Virus record (IMG/VR): IMGVR_UViG_3300044961_000256
Location: 1-31,993 of that record
Strand: one strand, 5' to 3'
DNA length: 31,993 nucleotides
DNA from: a virus
Positions 1 through 8,371 of this stretch are shown piece by piece. The stretch's first letter is position 1, and the number at the start of each line of letters is the position of its first letter. The notes under the pieces were generated by a model. The model had not been told where the DNA came from. It saw nothing but the letters and a program-made list of their open reading frames with translations, and searched no databases. The position numbers and the translations under genes were made by a program.

Positions 1-3000
1 GCTGTCATCAGCGTGACCGCCCACCTCGTAGATGAACTTGTTGAACAGGTACTCCTCGGAGGTCACCTGCTCACCCAGCTCACGCAGCTGCGGCTGCCCA
101 CCGAGACGATCGATGTAGTCGTCGAAGTGGCTGACACTGAGCGCCGAGGTGATCGCACTCTCGGCGTCGTAGCCATGCTCCATGAGCGCATCCACGTCAC
201 CGACGAAGTCATCCCACCAGCCATCGACAACGTCGAGGCCTTCCTGGGTGACGGGCTTCAGATCGTTGATGTCGATCGCACCCATGGCGAAGGCGTTGCG
301 CAGCATGTCGGCCTGCGCCTGACGCAAGCCAGCTGGCGCAGCGTTGCCATACACGAGGTGGTTCCACTGCGGGTCCATGTCGGCAACCTTGCCGAGCGTG
401 GCCACGTCGGGCCCATAGACCCGAGGGTTGGCCACCCGCAGCTTCACTGAAGCGACCTTCGGCTTGGGGCCAGGCATCTCGAAGATGTCCCTGGCGATGT
501 CGTCGAACCCGTCGTTGGCGAAGAAGGGCAGACCAGGGAACCCCGCCTCGAGGCCACCACCCTGGATGACATCGTTGACCTGGCGGGTCAGATCCAGCTG
601 CGTGCCTCGCACGCCCTGGAACCAGATGTCGTCACCATTGACGGCGTTGATCAGTGTGCCCTTCTCGCTGACGGTGGACATGCGCTCGAGCACTTCGGCT
701 GCCTGCGCCGCCAGCGGGTCGTTACTGGCAGCCACCGCCTCGATCTGCTGGCGCACCTGGGTCAGCCCCTGGCGCCAGTAGTCCATCTCCGCACCCACCA
801 CGTAGCGGGTGGTCTGGTCGAAGACCTTCTGCTCGGTCTGCAGGTTCAGCAGCTGCTGCTTCAGGGCGTCGACCATGCGATCCCGAGAGGCCAGCAGCTT
901 GCGGGCCTGAGGGATGTCACGCACCCCGAGCCCCTCGAGGATCTTGCGCACGTCACGGATGTCGAGGCCCCTGATCTTGGCCACGTCGTGGGAGTCGGCG
1001 GCTTCCACCGCCATGCGCAGGAGGTCGAAGCGCTTCTTGTTGTTCGGGTCGGTGACGAGCTGGTGCAGCTTGTCCTTGATGGCGGTGATCTCATCACCGA
1101 TCCCAGGACGCACCCCGCCGTTCACGATCTGGGCGTGCAGCCCAGCGATGCGGTCCTCGATCTCGGCCAGGTAGTTCTCGAGGCTGGCCAGCTCCTTGCG
1201 GCGGGTCAGCTCCTTGGCGACCCGCTCGTCGGCCCGCTCGTAGACCTTGACGATGCCAGCACGTACCCGATCCCGCTCCTGGGTCAGGTAGTTCAGCTGG
1301 CGCTGCACCTTCCCCAGCGCCTTGTTGGACTCAGCGACGGCGTTGACCGCCTCCTCCAACCGCTCGGTGAAGTTGGCGTTCATCACGTCCAGCTCTGAGA
1401 GCGCCTGAGAAGCCCGCTGAGAGGCCTCTGCAGCCTCCCGCTCCAAACCCCCCCCAGCGGCCCTGAGACGAGCTGTATGGCCCTCCTGTGCAGCCAGGCG
1501 GGCATCCGCCAGGTCGGCGTCGAGGAAGGCCTTCTCCTTGATCTTGGCGATCTCGAGGGCGTAGGCATCCTCGGTCGCCTTGGCAGCGTCAGCACGCTTG
1601 CGTGCGGACTCGGCTACAGCTGCCTGGGACTTGACCTTCTGGCGGGCGTCGTACCAGACGCCCATCGCCTTGGAACGGCGCTTGGCTGCCTCCACCGCCT
1701 TGTCGTCGAAGACGGTGCGGTACATGTCGAGGGCGATCCCCTTCTTGGCGAGATCGGCCTCGATGCTGCGGTAGGTGGTGCGGTAGCCGAGGTCACGGAT
1801 GTAGGCGGGCATCGCCTTGAACACGTCGTCCTCGAACATGGCGTAGACGTGCTCGGCCCCCATGCGCTGCATGCGGTCCTGCAGGATCTTCTCGGCCTGG
1901 CCTCGAGGGTCCAGGGCCACACCATGGAGCTTCTGGTACTCACTGGCGTCGAGCAGCGTCTCGCCCAGGAACTCCTCGCCAGCGACGAGCTTGGCTCGCT
2001 TCTCGATCCCCGACGGCTTGAAGCTCTTCCCAGCCATGCGGGGAGAGCGACCCGACTCCTTCAGGATCTCCTTGAAGTCCTCGCTCGCCAGAGCGGGCTG
2101 CCACTGCTCACGCTTGACCAGCCACTGCTCGCCCGCCACCTCGTTGGCGTACAGGCGAGCCTCCTCGGAGAACTCCCGAGCCCGCTTGACGAACTGCTGC
2201 ATCGCATCGGGCAGCTCAGCGATGGCAGCATCGTCCATGCCCATCGCTCGGTACACCTCGGTGCCATCGACACCGAGCTTCTTCGCATCGTGCTCGAGCC
2301 CAGCCCAGCTGTTCTCCAGCTCCTGCAGCATGCGACGGGTCAGGAGTCGCTTGGAGCGTGCGGTGTCCAGCGCCAGGAACGCCTGGCGTGCCTGGTCTGG
2401 CGACCCAGTGAACACCATGCGCTTGACGATGGCGTCCTGGCCTGCAACGAGGTCGGCTACACGAGTGCCGCTGAAGGTGTTGCGAACCGTCTTGCGGGTC
2501 GCTTCGAAGACGCCCTTGGGCGTGACTCGGGCCAGCGACTGTGGCACGACCTGGACCTGCTTCGGCCCAGCGGTCGAGCGGGTCACCTTGCTGGCCACTC
2601 GGCCAGTCCCAGGAACGGTCCAGTGCATGCCGCCACGGATGGCCTCATCCGTGCCGAGCTTGCCCGTCTTCTGCAGCACCTGATTGACGGTGTTCAGTTC
2701 ACCCTTGGACAGCGAGGTCATGCCGTCTCGAGCGATCTTCTGCGCCAGCTTGTGGGCGGCTACATCGTCAGCCTGGCTGAACAGCGCTCGAGCGACAGCC
2801 TTCTGCCCACCGACCTTGGCCAGCGTTGCCTCGGGCGCCAAGTAGGTCAGCGGGTCTGCGGCGATGTCGCCCAGCAGACCGATGCCACGCTTGGCCCACT
2901 TGTTGTCATCACTGATGACACCAAAGGTCTTCTTCGGCTTGTCGCCTCGCTTCTCTCGAGCGAGGTTCTCGGCGTCCATCTTCTCTTGGAAGTGCTTGCC

Positions 3001-3333
3001 GAAGCCCTTGTTGGACCACGTGGCGTCCCAGAAGTCCTTCCACGAGGCGTTCAGCGTCTCGTGTCCGTCCAGCTTGAACAGATCGGTGAGAGCGTCGGTG
3101 CCCTCGCTCAGGCCCGCAGCAACGAAGGCTCGGGGCGTGTCGACGATGTCGAGCGCCCGACCGACCACCCGCAGAGCGATGTTCGGCTTCTTCTTGTTCT
3201 GCGCAGTGGCGAGCGCCTTCTGCTTCTCCGAAGCGGAAGCGCCCGACAGAGCGATCTTCTCGAGGGTGCTGCTCAGCCGATCAGCGTTGGAGACGGTGCG
3301 ACCACCGCTGCTCTTCTCGATGCGGACGACCAC
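1..3333 (-). CDS. Very large internal virion / ejection-type protein (C-terminus cut by window edge)
   Basis: The frame is open from a GTG at 3333 to the window edge (1,111 codons), so the C-terminus is missing. The start lies 3 bases after the stop of the preceding gene. The N-terminal third is mixed helix. Residues about 580-740 are strongly charged and heptad-like, rich in Ala, Glu, Lys and Arg, so a long coiled coil is likely. Further on, residues about 935-970 contain GFPGLPFFANDGFDD followed by a KLRVANPRVYGP segment. That spacing is faintly reminiscent of ADP-ribosyltransferase-like domains of large polyvalent phage proteins, a weak impression only. Its place as the last late gene, after nozzle and fibre genes and next to two other helix-rich proteins, fits the large ejected core proteins of short-tailed phages. 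A tape measure is the alternative, but no tail-tube genes are present. Confidence 0.75.
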   Translation of the reverse strand, partial: MVVRIEKSSGGRTVSNADRLSSTLEKIALSGASASEKQKALATAQNKKKPNIALRVVGRALDIVDTPRAFVAAGLSEGTDALTDLFKLDGHETLNASWKDFWDATWSNKGFGKHFQEKMDAENLAREKRGDKPKKTFGVISDDNKWAKRGIGLLGDIAADPLTYLAPEATLAKVGGQKAVARALFSQADDVAAHKLAQKIARDGMTSLSKGELNTVNQVLQKTGKLGTDEAIRGGMHWTVPGTGRVASKVTRSTAGPKQVQVVPQSLARVTPKGVFEATRKTVRNTFSGTRVADLVAGQDAIVKRMVFTGSPDQARQAFLALDTARSKRLLTRRMLQELENSWAGLEHDAKKLGVDGTEVYRAMGMDDAAIAELPDAMQQFVKRAREFSEEARLYANEVAGEQWLVKREQWQPALASEDFKEILKESGRSPRMAGKSFKPSGIEKRAKLVAGEEFLGETLLDASEYQKLHGVALDPRGQAEKILQDRMQRMGAEHVYAMFEDDVFKAMPAYIRDLGYRTTYRSIEADLAKKGIALDMYRTVFDDKAVEAAKRRSKAMGVWYDARQKVKSQAAVAESARKRADAAKATEDAYALEIAKIKEKAFLDADLADARLAAQEGHTARLRAAGGGLEREAAEASQRASQALSELDVMNANFTERLEEAVNAVAESNKALGKVQRQLNYLTQERDRVRAGIVKVYERADERVAKELTRRKELASLENYLAEIEDRIAGLHAQIVNGGVRPGIGDEITAIKDKLHQLVTDPNNKKRFDLLRMAVEAADSHDVAKIRGLDIRDVRKILEGLGVRDIPQARKLLASRDRMVDALKQQLLNLQTEQKVFDQTTRYVVGAEMDYWRQGLTQVRQQIEAVAASNDPLAAQAAEVLERMSTVSEKGTLINAVNGDDIWFQGVRGTQLDLTRQVNDVIQGGGLEAGFPGLPFFANDGFDDIARDIFEMPGPKPKVASVKLRVANPRVYGPDVATLGKVADMDPQWNHLVYGNAAPAGLRQAQADMLRNAFAMGAIDINDLKPVTQEGLDVVDGWWDDFVGDVDALMEHGYDAESAITSALSVSHFDDYIDRLGGQPQLRELGEQVTSEEYLFNKFIYEVGGHADDS

Positions 3334-3336
3334 AGA

Positions 3337-4614
3337 TCACCGCTTGTACTTCTGCGTGAGGTACTGCTTGTAGTCGCCCTTCGTCTGCGGTGCCACCGAC
3401 GCCAGTCGGTTGCTGCCGTAGCTCTGCTGCAGCTGTCGCACGTTGCCTCGATAGGCAGCCTTATCGAAGGCGCCAGCGTTGAACTGCTCCTGCAGCCATG
3501 AGGCGGCACCCTTGAGGTCGCCGCCCGTCACGGCAGCGAGGTAGGCGTCACTGTTGGGGTCGAGTGAGTCCAGATCGAACCCACCCTTCTGACCCATCTG
3601 GAGCTTCATGAGGTCCAGCTCGTAGTCCCGAGCATCCTTCTCCTGCTGGTAGGCGAACTTGGCCCAGTTCAGATCCGAAGAGCTGCTGCCACCTCCACCA
3701 CCGCCACCGCCAGCGGAACGCATGGCGAGCGAGCGGAGCCCCTCGTTGTAGCTGGCCTGTGCGGCCTGCTCCTGCTTCATGCGCTCGAGGTTCAGCTGCG
3801 TCTGGAACTTGTTGAAGTTCTGCTCGAGCTGCGTGGCACCAGCCTGCTTGATCGACTCACCAGTTGCCTTCTGGTTGGCCATCGAGGCATCGCTCAGCTG
3901 CTCCATGCGGGAGCCATACTCCCGCTGGACCTGCTGCTGTTGACTGACGTAGTTGTCCACCTTCGCAGCAGCGGGAGCGAACAGGTTCGGATCCACACCG
4001 AACTGCGACAGCACCTTGGCGGTGTTGTTCTTGTTCTCGGTGACACGGTTCAGCGTGTCGGCGTACAGCTTGGCCATCGACTGATCGACGGCAGCACGCT
4101 GCACCTTGTAGTCGTTCGAGATCTTGGCGATCGCCGCCTGATGGTCGGTCAGCGCCTGAGCGAGTACACCAGCGTTGGCGTCCTTCTGGCTCGTCATGCC
4201 CTTCAGGCGCTCTTCGTAGATGCGCCCGATGGCAGCCATCTGCTGATCCAGCTCAGCCTGCAGCTGCGCCTGGATGGCGGCGGCATAGCCGCCACCACCG
4301 CCCCCGCCACCACCGCCCGAAGGCTCGTAGTAGGGCGGTGCATCGGGAGGCGTGGTCTGGCTGTCGAGCTGGTTGGCGACGGCGTCGATGAGCTGGTCGC
4401 TCCAGCCCAGCTCGAGCGCCGAGCGGTTCTGCTGCGAGGGCGGCGCAGCGCCGCCGAGGAAGATCTCCTTGGCAGCCTGTCCACCCATGTAGATGTCGTT
4501 CGGGGAGACACTGACGGGCGGCGGTGCGAAGTTCTTCGCCGCCTGCTCCTGGCGGTAGGACGATCCAGGGCGAGAGCCCGCACTGTCGACAGTGGTCCTG
4601 CGACGAGTCGCCAT
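3337..4614 (-). CDS. Gly-linker, helix-rich virion protein (probable internal/ejection protein)
   Basis: This is a 425-residue protein from an ATG at 4614. It has a disordered N-terminus, then two helical, Gln/Ala/Lys-rich regions (about residues 110-295 and 315-425). They are separated by two striking linkers: about ten consecutive glycines near residue 100 and about eight glycines followed by four serines near residue 305. No enzyme motif is visible. The polyglycine spacers suggest helical domains that must move or unfold, which suits a protein passing through a narrow tail, but that is inference. It sits between two other helix-rich genes at the end of the late operon: the next gene starts 4 bases beyond its stop, and its own start is 1 base from the preceding stop. 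Exact function is unknown. Confidence 0.8.
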   Translation of the reverse strand: MATRRRTTVDSAGSRPGSSYRQEQAAKNFAPPPVSVSPNDIYMGGQAAKEIFLGGAAPPSQQNRSALELGWSDQLIDAVANQLDSQTTPPDAPPYYEPSGGGGGGGGGGYAAAIQAQLQAELDQQMAAIGRIYEERLKGMTSQKDANAGVLAQALTDHQAAIAKISNDYKVQRAAVDQSMAKLYADTLNRVTENKNNTAKVLSQFGVDPNLFAPAAAKVDNYVSQQQQVQREYGSRMEQLSDASMANQKATGESIKQAGATQLEQNFNKFQTQLNLERMKQEQAAQASYNEGLRSLAMRSAGGGGGGGGSSSSDLNWAKFAYQQEKDARDYELDLMKLQMGQKGGFDLDSLDPNSDAYLAAVTGGDLKGAASWLQEQFNAGAFDKAAYRGNVRQLQQSYGSNRLASVAPQTKGDYKQYLTQKYKR

Positions 4615-4615
4615 G

Positions 4616-5038
4616 TCACATCACCTCCGAGAGCTGCGCCGCACGCTGCGCCCGCAGCGTCGAGCGCTGCGTGTTGATGCGGCCCAAGCCGCTGGCCAAG
4701 GCACCCTCGTACTGCTGGCGGGCCAGGTCGAAGTTCCCCATGCGCTGGCTGTTGGACAGCTCGAGATCACCGAAGTCCTTGATGCGGGCGTTGCCCCAGT
4801 CCTTCAGTGCACGCTGGTACAGACCCGAGCGGAGCATGCCCCTGCGGGCGTAGCTCGGGGCGTAGCCCTGGAAGGCCTTCTGGTACTGCTCACCGAGGGC
4901 GTCGAGGGATCGCTGGTAGTTGATGCCAGCGTTGCCCCGCTCGAAGGCGATGCGGGCCAGCTGGGCGCCAAGCGTCTCTCGAAGCTGGTCCTCCTGCTGG
5001 GAGAACTGCAGGATCTCGAAAGGGGACAGATCAGCCAT
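4616..5038 (-). CDS. Small helical virion protein (probable internal/ejection protein)
   Basis: A 140-residue protein starting MADLSPFEILQF, almost entirely predicted helix and rich in Gln, Arg and Ala (segments such as RRGMLRSGLYQRALKDWG and RQQYEGALASGLGRI). No signal peptide, membrane segment or catalytic motif is seen. It is followed directly by the glycine-linker protein and then the giant protein, so the three may form an internal core or ejectosome-like set, as known in short-tailed phages. The 58-base gap before its start holds one copy of an element that is repeated upstream of two other late genes. Function is unassigned. Confidence 0.75.
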   Translation of the reverse strand: MADLSPFEILQFSQQEDQLRETLGAQLARIAFERGNAGINYQRSLDALGEQYQKAFQGYAPSYARRGMLRSGLYQRALKDWGNARIKDFGDLELSNSQRMGNFDLARQQYEGALASGLGRINTQRSTLRAQRAAQLSEVM

Positions 5039-5096
5039 AGGTCAACCTCACCCTTCAGGGCCTTCGTCCACAGCCGCATGTTGCGGCCTCTGAGCT
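5039..5096 (-). promoter_or_regulatory. Inter-gene element, copy 3 (TGTGGACG...GGGTGAG)
   Basis: This gap between the fibre-like gene and the small helical gene contains, on the minus strand, TGTGGACG, four variable bases, then CCCTGAAGGGTGAG. The same pattern lies in the gaps at 10128-10184 and 16445-16500. The core CCC-TGAA-GGG can form a tiny hairpin. It may be an RNA processing or translation-coupling element. Confidence 0.45.
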
Positions 5097-5720
5097 TCAC
5101 CACGGGTACAGGCAGTACCCTCGGTAGATGTCGCCGTTGGCGATGGTCACGTTCGGCGTTGTGCCCAGCAGGTTCGTCGTGGATGTTCCATGGATGAACC
5201 CGATGAAGCCCGTGTTGAACACCTCGGTCACGCAGGTGTAGCGGGCAGGCAGCGACACGTCGTACCACTGAGCCGACCCGAGGGTCGGGGCGCCCGATAG
5301 GGAGGGCGCCTTAGGGAGTCCACCGATGTAGATGTCGTTGCCAGCGGCACCAGCATTCGTCCCAGTGATGTCCCACTGGACCCAGCACAGCCGTCCCCAC
5401 AGGGCATACTTGGCGTTGGTGATCGTGCAAGTGCGCTGGACGCCCTGCCACAGGGTCGGCGTCCAGTCCTGCATCTCGGTGAACATCTGCTCGAGCCACT
5501 GCGTGCCGTCCCACTGGTGGGTCTTGCCTGTGGCCTTGTCGTAGACCAGCTGGCCAGCGGTCCACGCTGAGCCAGCCATGTCAGCGATCTTCTCGGTGTA
5601 CTGAGGCAGCTTGGCGAGTACATCGGCCAGCTCACCGAAGATCTGTCGCAACGGGCCCGAGTCGGGCCCGAGCAGCGAGATCCAGCGAGAGGGCCTCCAG
5701 CCCGAGCGGATCAGCGCCAT
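5097..5720 (-). CDS. Tail fibre / receptor-binding-like protein
   Basis: About 207 residues. The ATG at 5720 (7 bases after GAGG) is preferred over the GTG directly before it at 5723; both overlap the stop of the nozzle gene. A short N-terminal helix (about 20-50) may be an anchor. A central segment reads like the spacer of fibre proteins (VYDKATGKTHQWDGTQW). The C-terminal half is all-beta, with the pattern WTPTLWQGVQRTCTITNAKY, AKYALWGRLCWVQW and GAAGNDIYIGGLP. That pattern is typical of C-terminal jelly-roll-like knobs on many phage appendage proteins. Position after the nozzle gene supports a tail-tip role. Receptor binding is inferred, not shown. Confidence 0.7.
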   Translation of the reverse strand: MALIRSGWRPSRWISLLGPDSGPLRQIFGELADVLAKLPQYTEKIADMAGSAWTAGQLVYDKATGKTHQWDGTQWLEQMFTEMQDWTPTLWQGVQRTCTITNAKYALWGRLCWVQWDITGTNAGAAGNDIYIGGLPKAPSLSGAPTLGSAQWYDVSLPARYTCVTEVFNTGFIGFIHGTSTTNLLGTTPNVTIANGDIYRGYCLYPW

Positions 5721-7303
5721 CACTTGCCTCGGTTCACGAGCTGCATCGTCAGCTTGTCGACCGACCAGATCTTGTTCGACGAGGACGAGGTTGAGGGGAA
5801 GGTGAGCTTGATCTTCAGCGCTCGAGCAACGCCAGCGCCCGAGAGGCGCTGGATCTTGTGCGTAGCACCAGCGTCGAAGGTGACGGTCTTCGAAGCAGTC
5901 GTCGAGTAGTCCTTGTAGAAGCTCACGCTGAACTGGCCGTCAGCTGCTGACGGCCTGCCAGCGTTCACCGTCGTGAAGAGCCGCTTCCACCCCTTGCGGT
6001 TGATGGTGCCCATCTCGAGCCAGCCTGTCTCGATGTAGGCCTGCAGCTCACCAGAGGCCATGCCAACGTCCTGGATCTCATCGATCACCATGACGTTGCC
6101 AGTGCCACGCTTCCCCTGCAGCACTGCACCGTTGTGGCTGAGGGTCGTTGTGTCTACCCCGTTGAAGTTGAACTTCCACAGCGAGTACGCCTCGAGATCC
6201 ACGTCATACGTGAGGACAGCCGTCGATGACGCCGTCACCGAGTAGTACAGCGGCATCATCAGCAGTCGGCTGACGGGTGAGAAGCACATACCCCGAGGCG
6301 CAGGCAGCTGCGCCGTGTACGACGAGGAACCGAAGTGGCCCTCCCGCAACCCATCGAGAACCTTCTCGCCCTTGTAGTCCAGTCGTCGGCCATTCCACAG
6401 CCACAGCCCGCCACGGTCCCTGGACCACAGGAACAGCCCAACCCCAGGAACCAGCTCGTAGCAGTCGTTGAACAGCCCACCGTCGTCGGCACCGTAGATG
6501 CCGCCTTCGACGACCTTCACGAGCGAGAACGTCTCAGGGCTGTTCCCATACAGCGCCCACAGGCCCCTGCTCGTCATGAACAGCAGGTGGTCACCCATCG
6601 AGACTGCAGGGCCTGCGCCGTCGGGGATGTCGAACCAGTCGTCGCTACGCCACGACCCAGGGTCGCCAGGGTGCGAGAAGCGCACCCGACGCCCACTGCC
6701 ATCGCTGCCGCCTGCGGCGGTGTAGGTGCCGATGGCGAACATGTAGTCCATGTGCGACACGGCGTAGGTGCAGCGGGGGAAGTGGCTTCCTGAGGGCGAG
6801 GCGTAGTCGTCCTGCCATGTCGGGTTCGAAGCAGTCATCGTCGTCAGTGCGGAGTTGGTGATCTTCCGCACGTCGAAGGACGAACCAGCGACGTAGTACA
6901 CCGCATCGTTCATCCCGCCCAACTTCGACTTGGAGCCGTTGCGCCACAGGGTGTTGGCGGCGGTGTCGACCGTCGTGATCGGGTCGGCAGCGTTGCCTCG
7001 TCCCAGGTAACTGTTGAAGCTCGAGTTGTTGTAGCCGAACCACAGCGTGTTGTTGAGCACAGGCGAGTACACGGTGCGGCGAACTTCAGCGTTGGCGTTG
7101 TTCAGCCACGTGTAGTTGGTGACCCCACCTCGAGAGCGGATGCCACCATCGTGATCGATGATCACGTTGCAGCAGTCGGCCAGCTCGTTGGGCTTCACCT
7201 CGGCAGGATCCACCGAGATGCGGAGCCCGCCTCGGAAGTCCATGAGCTGCACCTCAGAGAGGCGCTTGGGCGACGGAGGCTTTGGCAGAGGACGAGGGGG
7301 CAC
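5720..7303 (-). CDS. Tail nozzle / stabilisation-type beta protein
   Basis: Up to 527 residues, beta-rich throughout. The N-terminus carries FRGGLRISVDPAEVKPNELADCCNV followed by an RSRGG stretch; split as FRGGLRISVDPAEVKPNEL and NVIIDHDGGIRSRGG, this resembles the start of podovirus nozzle (gp10-like) beta-propeller proteins, where residues describe 'N-x(n)-G-x-RxRxG'. Later blades have repeated LWxxGNSP, GLFLWSRDRGGLWLW and YDVDLEAYSLW elements. The GTG at 7303 lacks a convincing ribosome site. The ATG at 7243, 20 codons on, sits 6-8 bases after GAGGTG and is a good alternative. It lies 5 bases after the adaptor gene and overlaps the fibre gene, consistent with assembly of the tail onto the head connector. 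Confidence 0.75.
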   Translation of the reverse strand: MPPRPLPKPPSPKRLSEVQLMDFRGGLRISVDPAEVKPNELADCCNVIIDHDGGIRSRGGVTNYTWLNNANAEVRRTVYSPVLNNTLWFGYNNSSFNSYLGRGNAADPITTVDTAANTLWRNGSKSKLGGMNDAVYYVAGSSFDVRKITNSALTTMTASNPTWQDDYASPSGSHFPRCTYAVSHMDYMFAIGTYTAAGGSDGSGRRVRFSHPGDPGSWRSDDWFDIPDGAGPAVSMGDHLLFMTSRGLWALYGNSPETFSLVKVVEGGIYGADDGGLFNDCYELVPGVGLFLWSRDRGGLWLWNGRRLDYKGEKVLDGLREGHFGSSSYTAQLPAPRGMCFSPVSRLLMMPLYYSVTASSTAVLTYDVDLEAYSLWKFNFNGVDTTTLSHNGAVLQGKRGTGNVMVIDEIQDVGMASGELQAYIETGWLEMGTINRKGWKRLFTTVNAGRPSAADGQFSVSFYKDYSTTASKTVTFDAGATHKIQRLSGAGVARALKIKLTFPSTSSSSNKIWSVDKLTMQLVNRGK

Positions 7304-7308
7304 CTACA

Positions 7309-8055
7309 TCACTCCCAGGGGTAGCGAAGGCGCCCATGCGGGCGGTAGCGGTTCCGCATCAGCGACGGCCCACCGTTCACGACGATGGGCGCATCCATCG
7401 GCATCGCTGCGTAGTCGTCCATCATGCGCTGCAGGGTGTTGGCCCCGAGCTGCAGGTAGAAGACGCCGTTGTCGGCGTCGTCCTGATGGTTGTACGCACG
7501 CCCCAAGGCGAGCGTCTGCAGCACCTGATGCAGGCGCTCAGGCAGATCGGGCGTCGTGCTCGACGCCGTCAGTGCCACCCAGTCGATCGGCCTGCGGTAG
7601 GCACGGATGGTCAACGACACCGAGCCTGTGAAGCTCGGCGTCGGCCAGAAGTACAGCACCTCGCCCCACACCGAGTAGAAGTCGGGTGGGTTGGCGGTCG
7701 TCGTGACGCTCGAGGGATAGTGATCCAGCGCCCACTCGTGCGGCACCCGCTTCAGCGTCTGGTCCGCATGGTGGATGTCAACGATGGCCGAGCCATCGTT
7801 GATGTACACGGTGCGGTTCGTGTGGCTGGCGTTCAGGTCCACCAGTGCGGTGATGCCAGTCAGCGGGTACGTGTTGTCGCCTGTCGTCAGTGACAGCGTG
7901 AAGTTCTGCTCGTAGAACGGCCACGTGCGGATGGCCGACTCGATCTCGTGTGATGCGTCTCGGATCAGCACGTCCAAGATCGCATCGGTGAGGTCGGTTG
8001 AGTCGACACCGATGTAGTTGCGGACGAAGTCTCGGATGTTCTGCAGCGTGGCCAT
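7309..8055 (-). CDS. Head-to-tail adaptor protein
   Basis: A 248-residue protein. It begins with a helical segment (MATLQNIRDFVRNYIG, then DAILDVLIRDASHEIESAI), continues with a beta-rich middle that includes DVHHADQ-like and LYFWPTP segments, and ends with helices containing LPERLHQVLQTLALGRAY. The order helix, WPFYE.. strand, Y-x-W-G-x-x-L-Y-F-W-P, then L-P-E-x-L-H-x-x-x is characteristic of phage adaptor (gp4/gp6-type) proteins that sit between the portal ring and the tail nozzle. Its start overlaps the stop of the 79-residue gene as ATGA, and it is followed directly by the nozzle gene, the usual podovirus order. Confidence in the family is moderate to good. Confidence 0.7.
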   Translation of the reverse strand: MATLQNIRDFVRNYIGVDSTDLTDAILDVLIRDASHEIESAIRTWPFYEQNFTLSLTTGDNTYPLTGITALVDLNASHTNRTVYINDGSAIVDIHHADQTLKRVPHEWALDHYPSSVTTTANPPDFYSVWGEVLYFWPTPSFTGSVSLTIRAYRRPIDWVALTASSTTPDLPERLHQVLQTLALGRAYNHQDDADNGVFYLQLGANTLQRMMDDYAAMPMDAPIVVNGGPSLMRNRYRPHGRLRYPWE

Positions 8056-8294
8056 CAGGCCTTGCTCTTCCGCTCAGCGAGCTTCTTCGCCGCAGCCTGA
8101 CGGATGGCCTCGGGTACAGCCTCCTTGATGGCCTCCACGTCGCCCACCTCACCAGGGACGAGAGGATCCTCTTCGTCGGACCAGTAGCCAGCGACGGGCG
8201 CCACGCCACGTCGCTCGTTGCTGTTGACCTGGCGGTAGTTCGACCCGACCACTCGAGTGCCAGAACCACCGAAGATGCTCTGCCTCAGAGCCAT
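8055..8294 (-). CDS. Small acidic/basic tail-end late protein, unknown
   Basis: 79 residues starting MALRQSIFGGSGTRVVG. The ATG at 8294 is chosen because AAGGAG lies 5 bases upstream, whereas the upstream extension runs through a terminator-like hairpin and gives non-protein-like sequence. The N-terminal half is Ser/Gly/Asn-rich, the middle is acidic (SDEEDPLVPGEVGDVE), and the C-terminus is a basic helix ending AAKKLAERKSKA. It lies between the major capsid gene and the adaptor gene, overlapping the latter as ATGA. A minor head or connector protein is plausible, but I do not recognise a family. Confidence 0.65.
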   Translation of the reverse strand: MALRQSIFGGSGTRVVGSNYRQVNSNERRGVAPVAGYWSDEEDPLVPGEVGDVEAIKEAVPEAIRQAAAKKLAERKSKA

Positions 8295-8315
8295 GCTGTC
8301 TCCTTGAACGACGAA

Positions 8316-8346
8316 GGGGGCAGGGCGAGAGACTCGCCCCGCCCCC
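8316..8346 (-). terminator. GC-rich hairpin downstream of major capsid gene
   Basis: GGGGGC (8316-8321) pairs with GCCCCC (8341-8346), and GGGCGAG (8323-8329) with CTCGCCC (8333-8339), around an AGA loop with one A/C mismatch. On the minus strand it is followed by TTCGTCGTT. It is probably a partial terminator that gives capsid mRNA a defined 3' end and lowers expression of downstream tail genes. Confidence 0.65.
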
Positions 8347-8371
8347 GATGTGGCACTGGTCCCGATCAGGA

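Noticed and set aside
1477-3501. Open frame of 674 codons on the plus strand
   Set aside because: Antisense to the giant late protein. Such frames arise because sense TCA, CTA and TTA codons are rare in this GC-rich genome. It has no ribosome site, and the product is Leu/Val/His-rich without domains.
5935-5955. Operator-like inverted repeat GGCCGTCAG / CTGACGGCC
   Set aside because: It is inside the nozzle gene, has the half-sites in reversed order, and is explained by the coding sequence.
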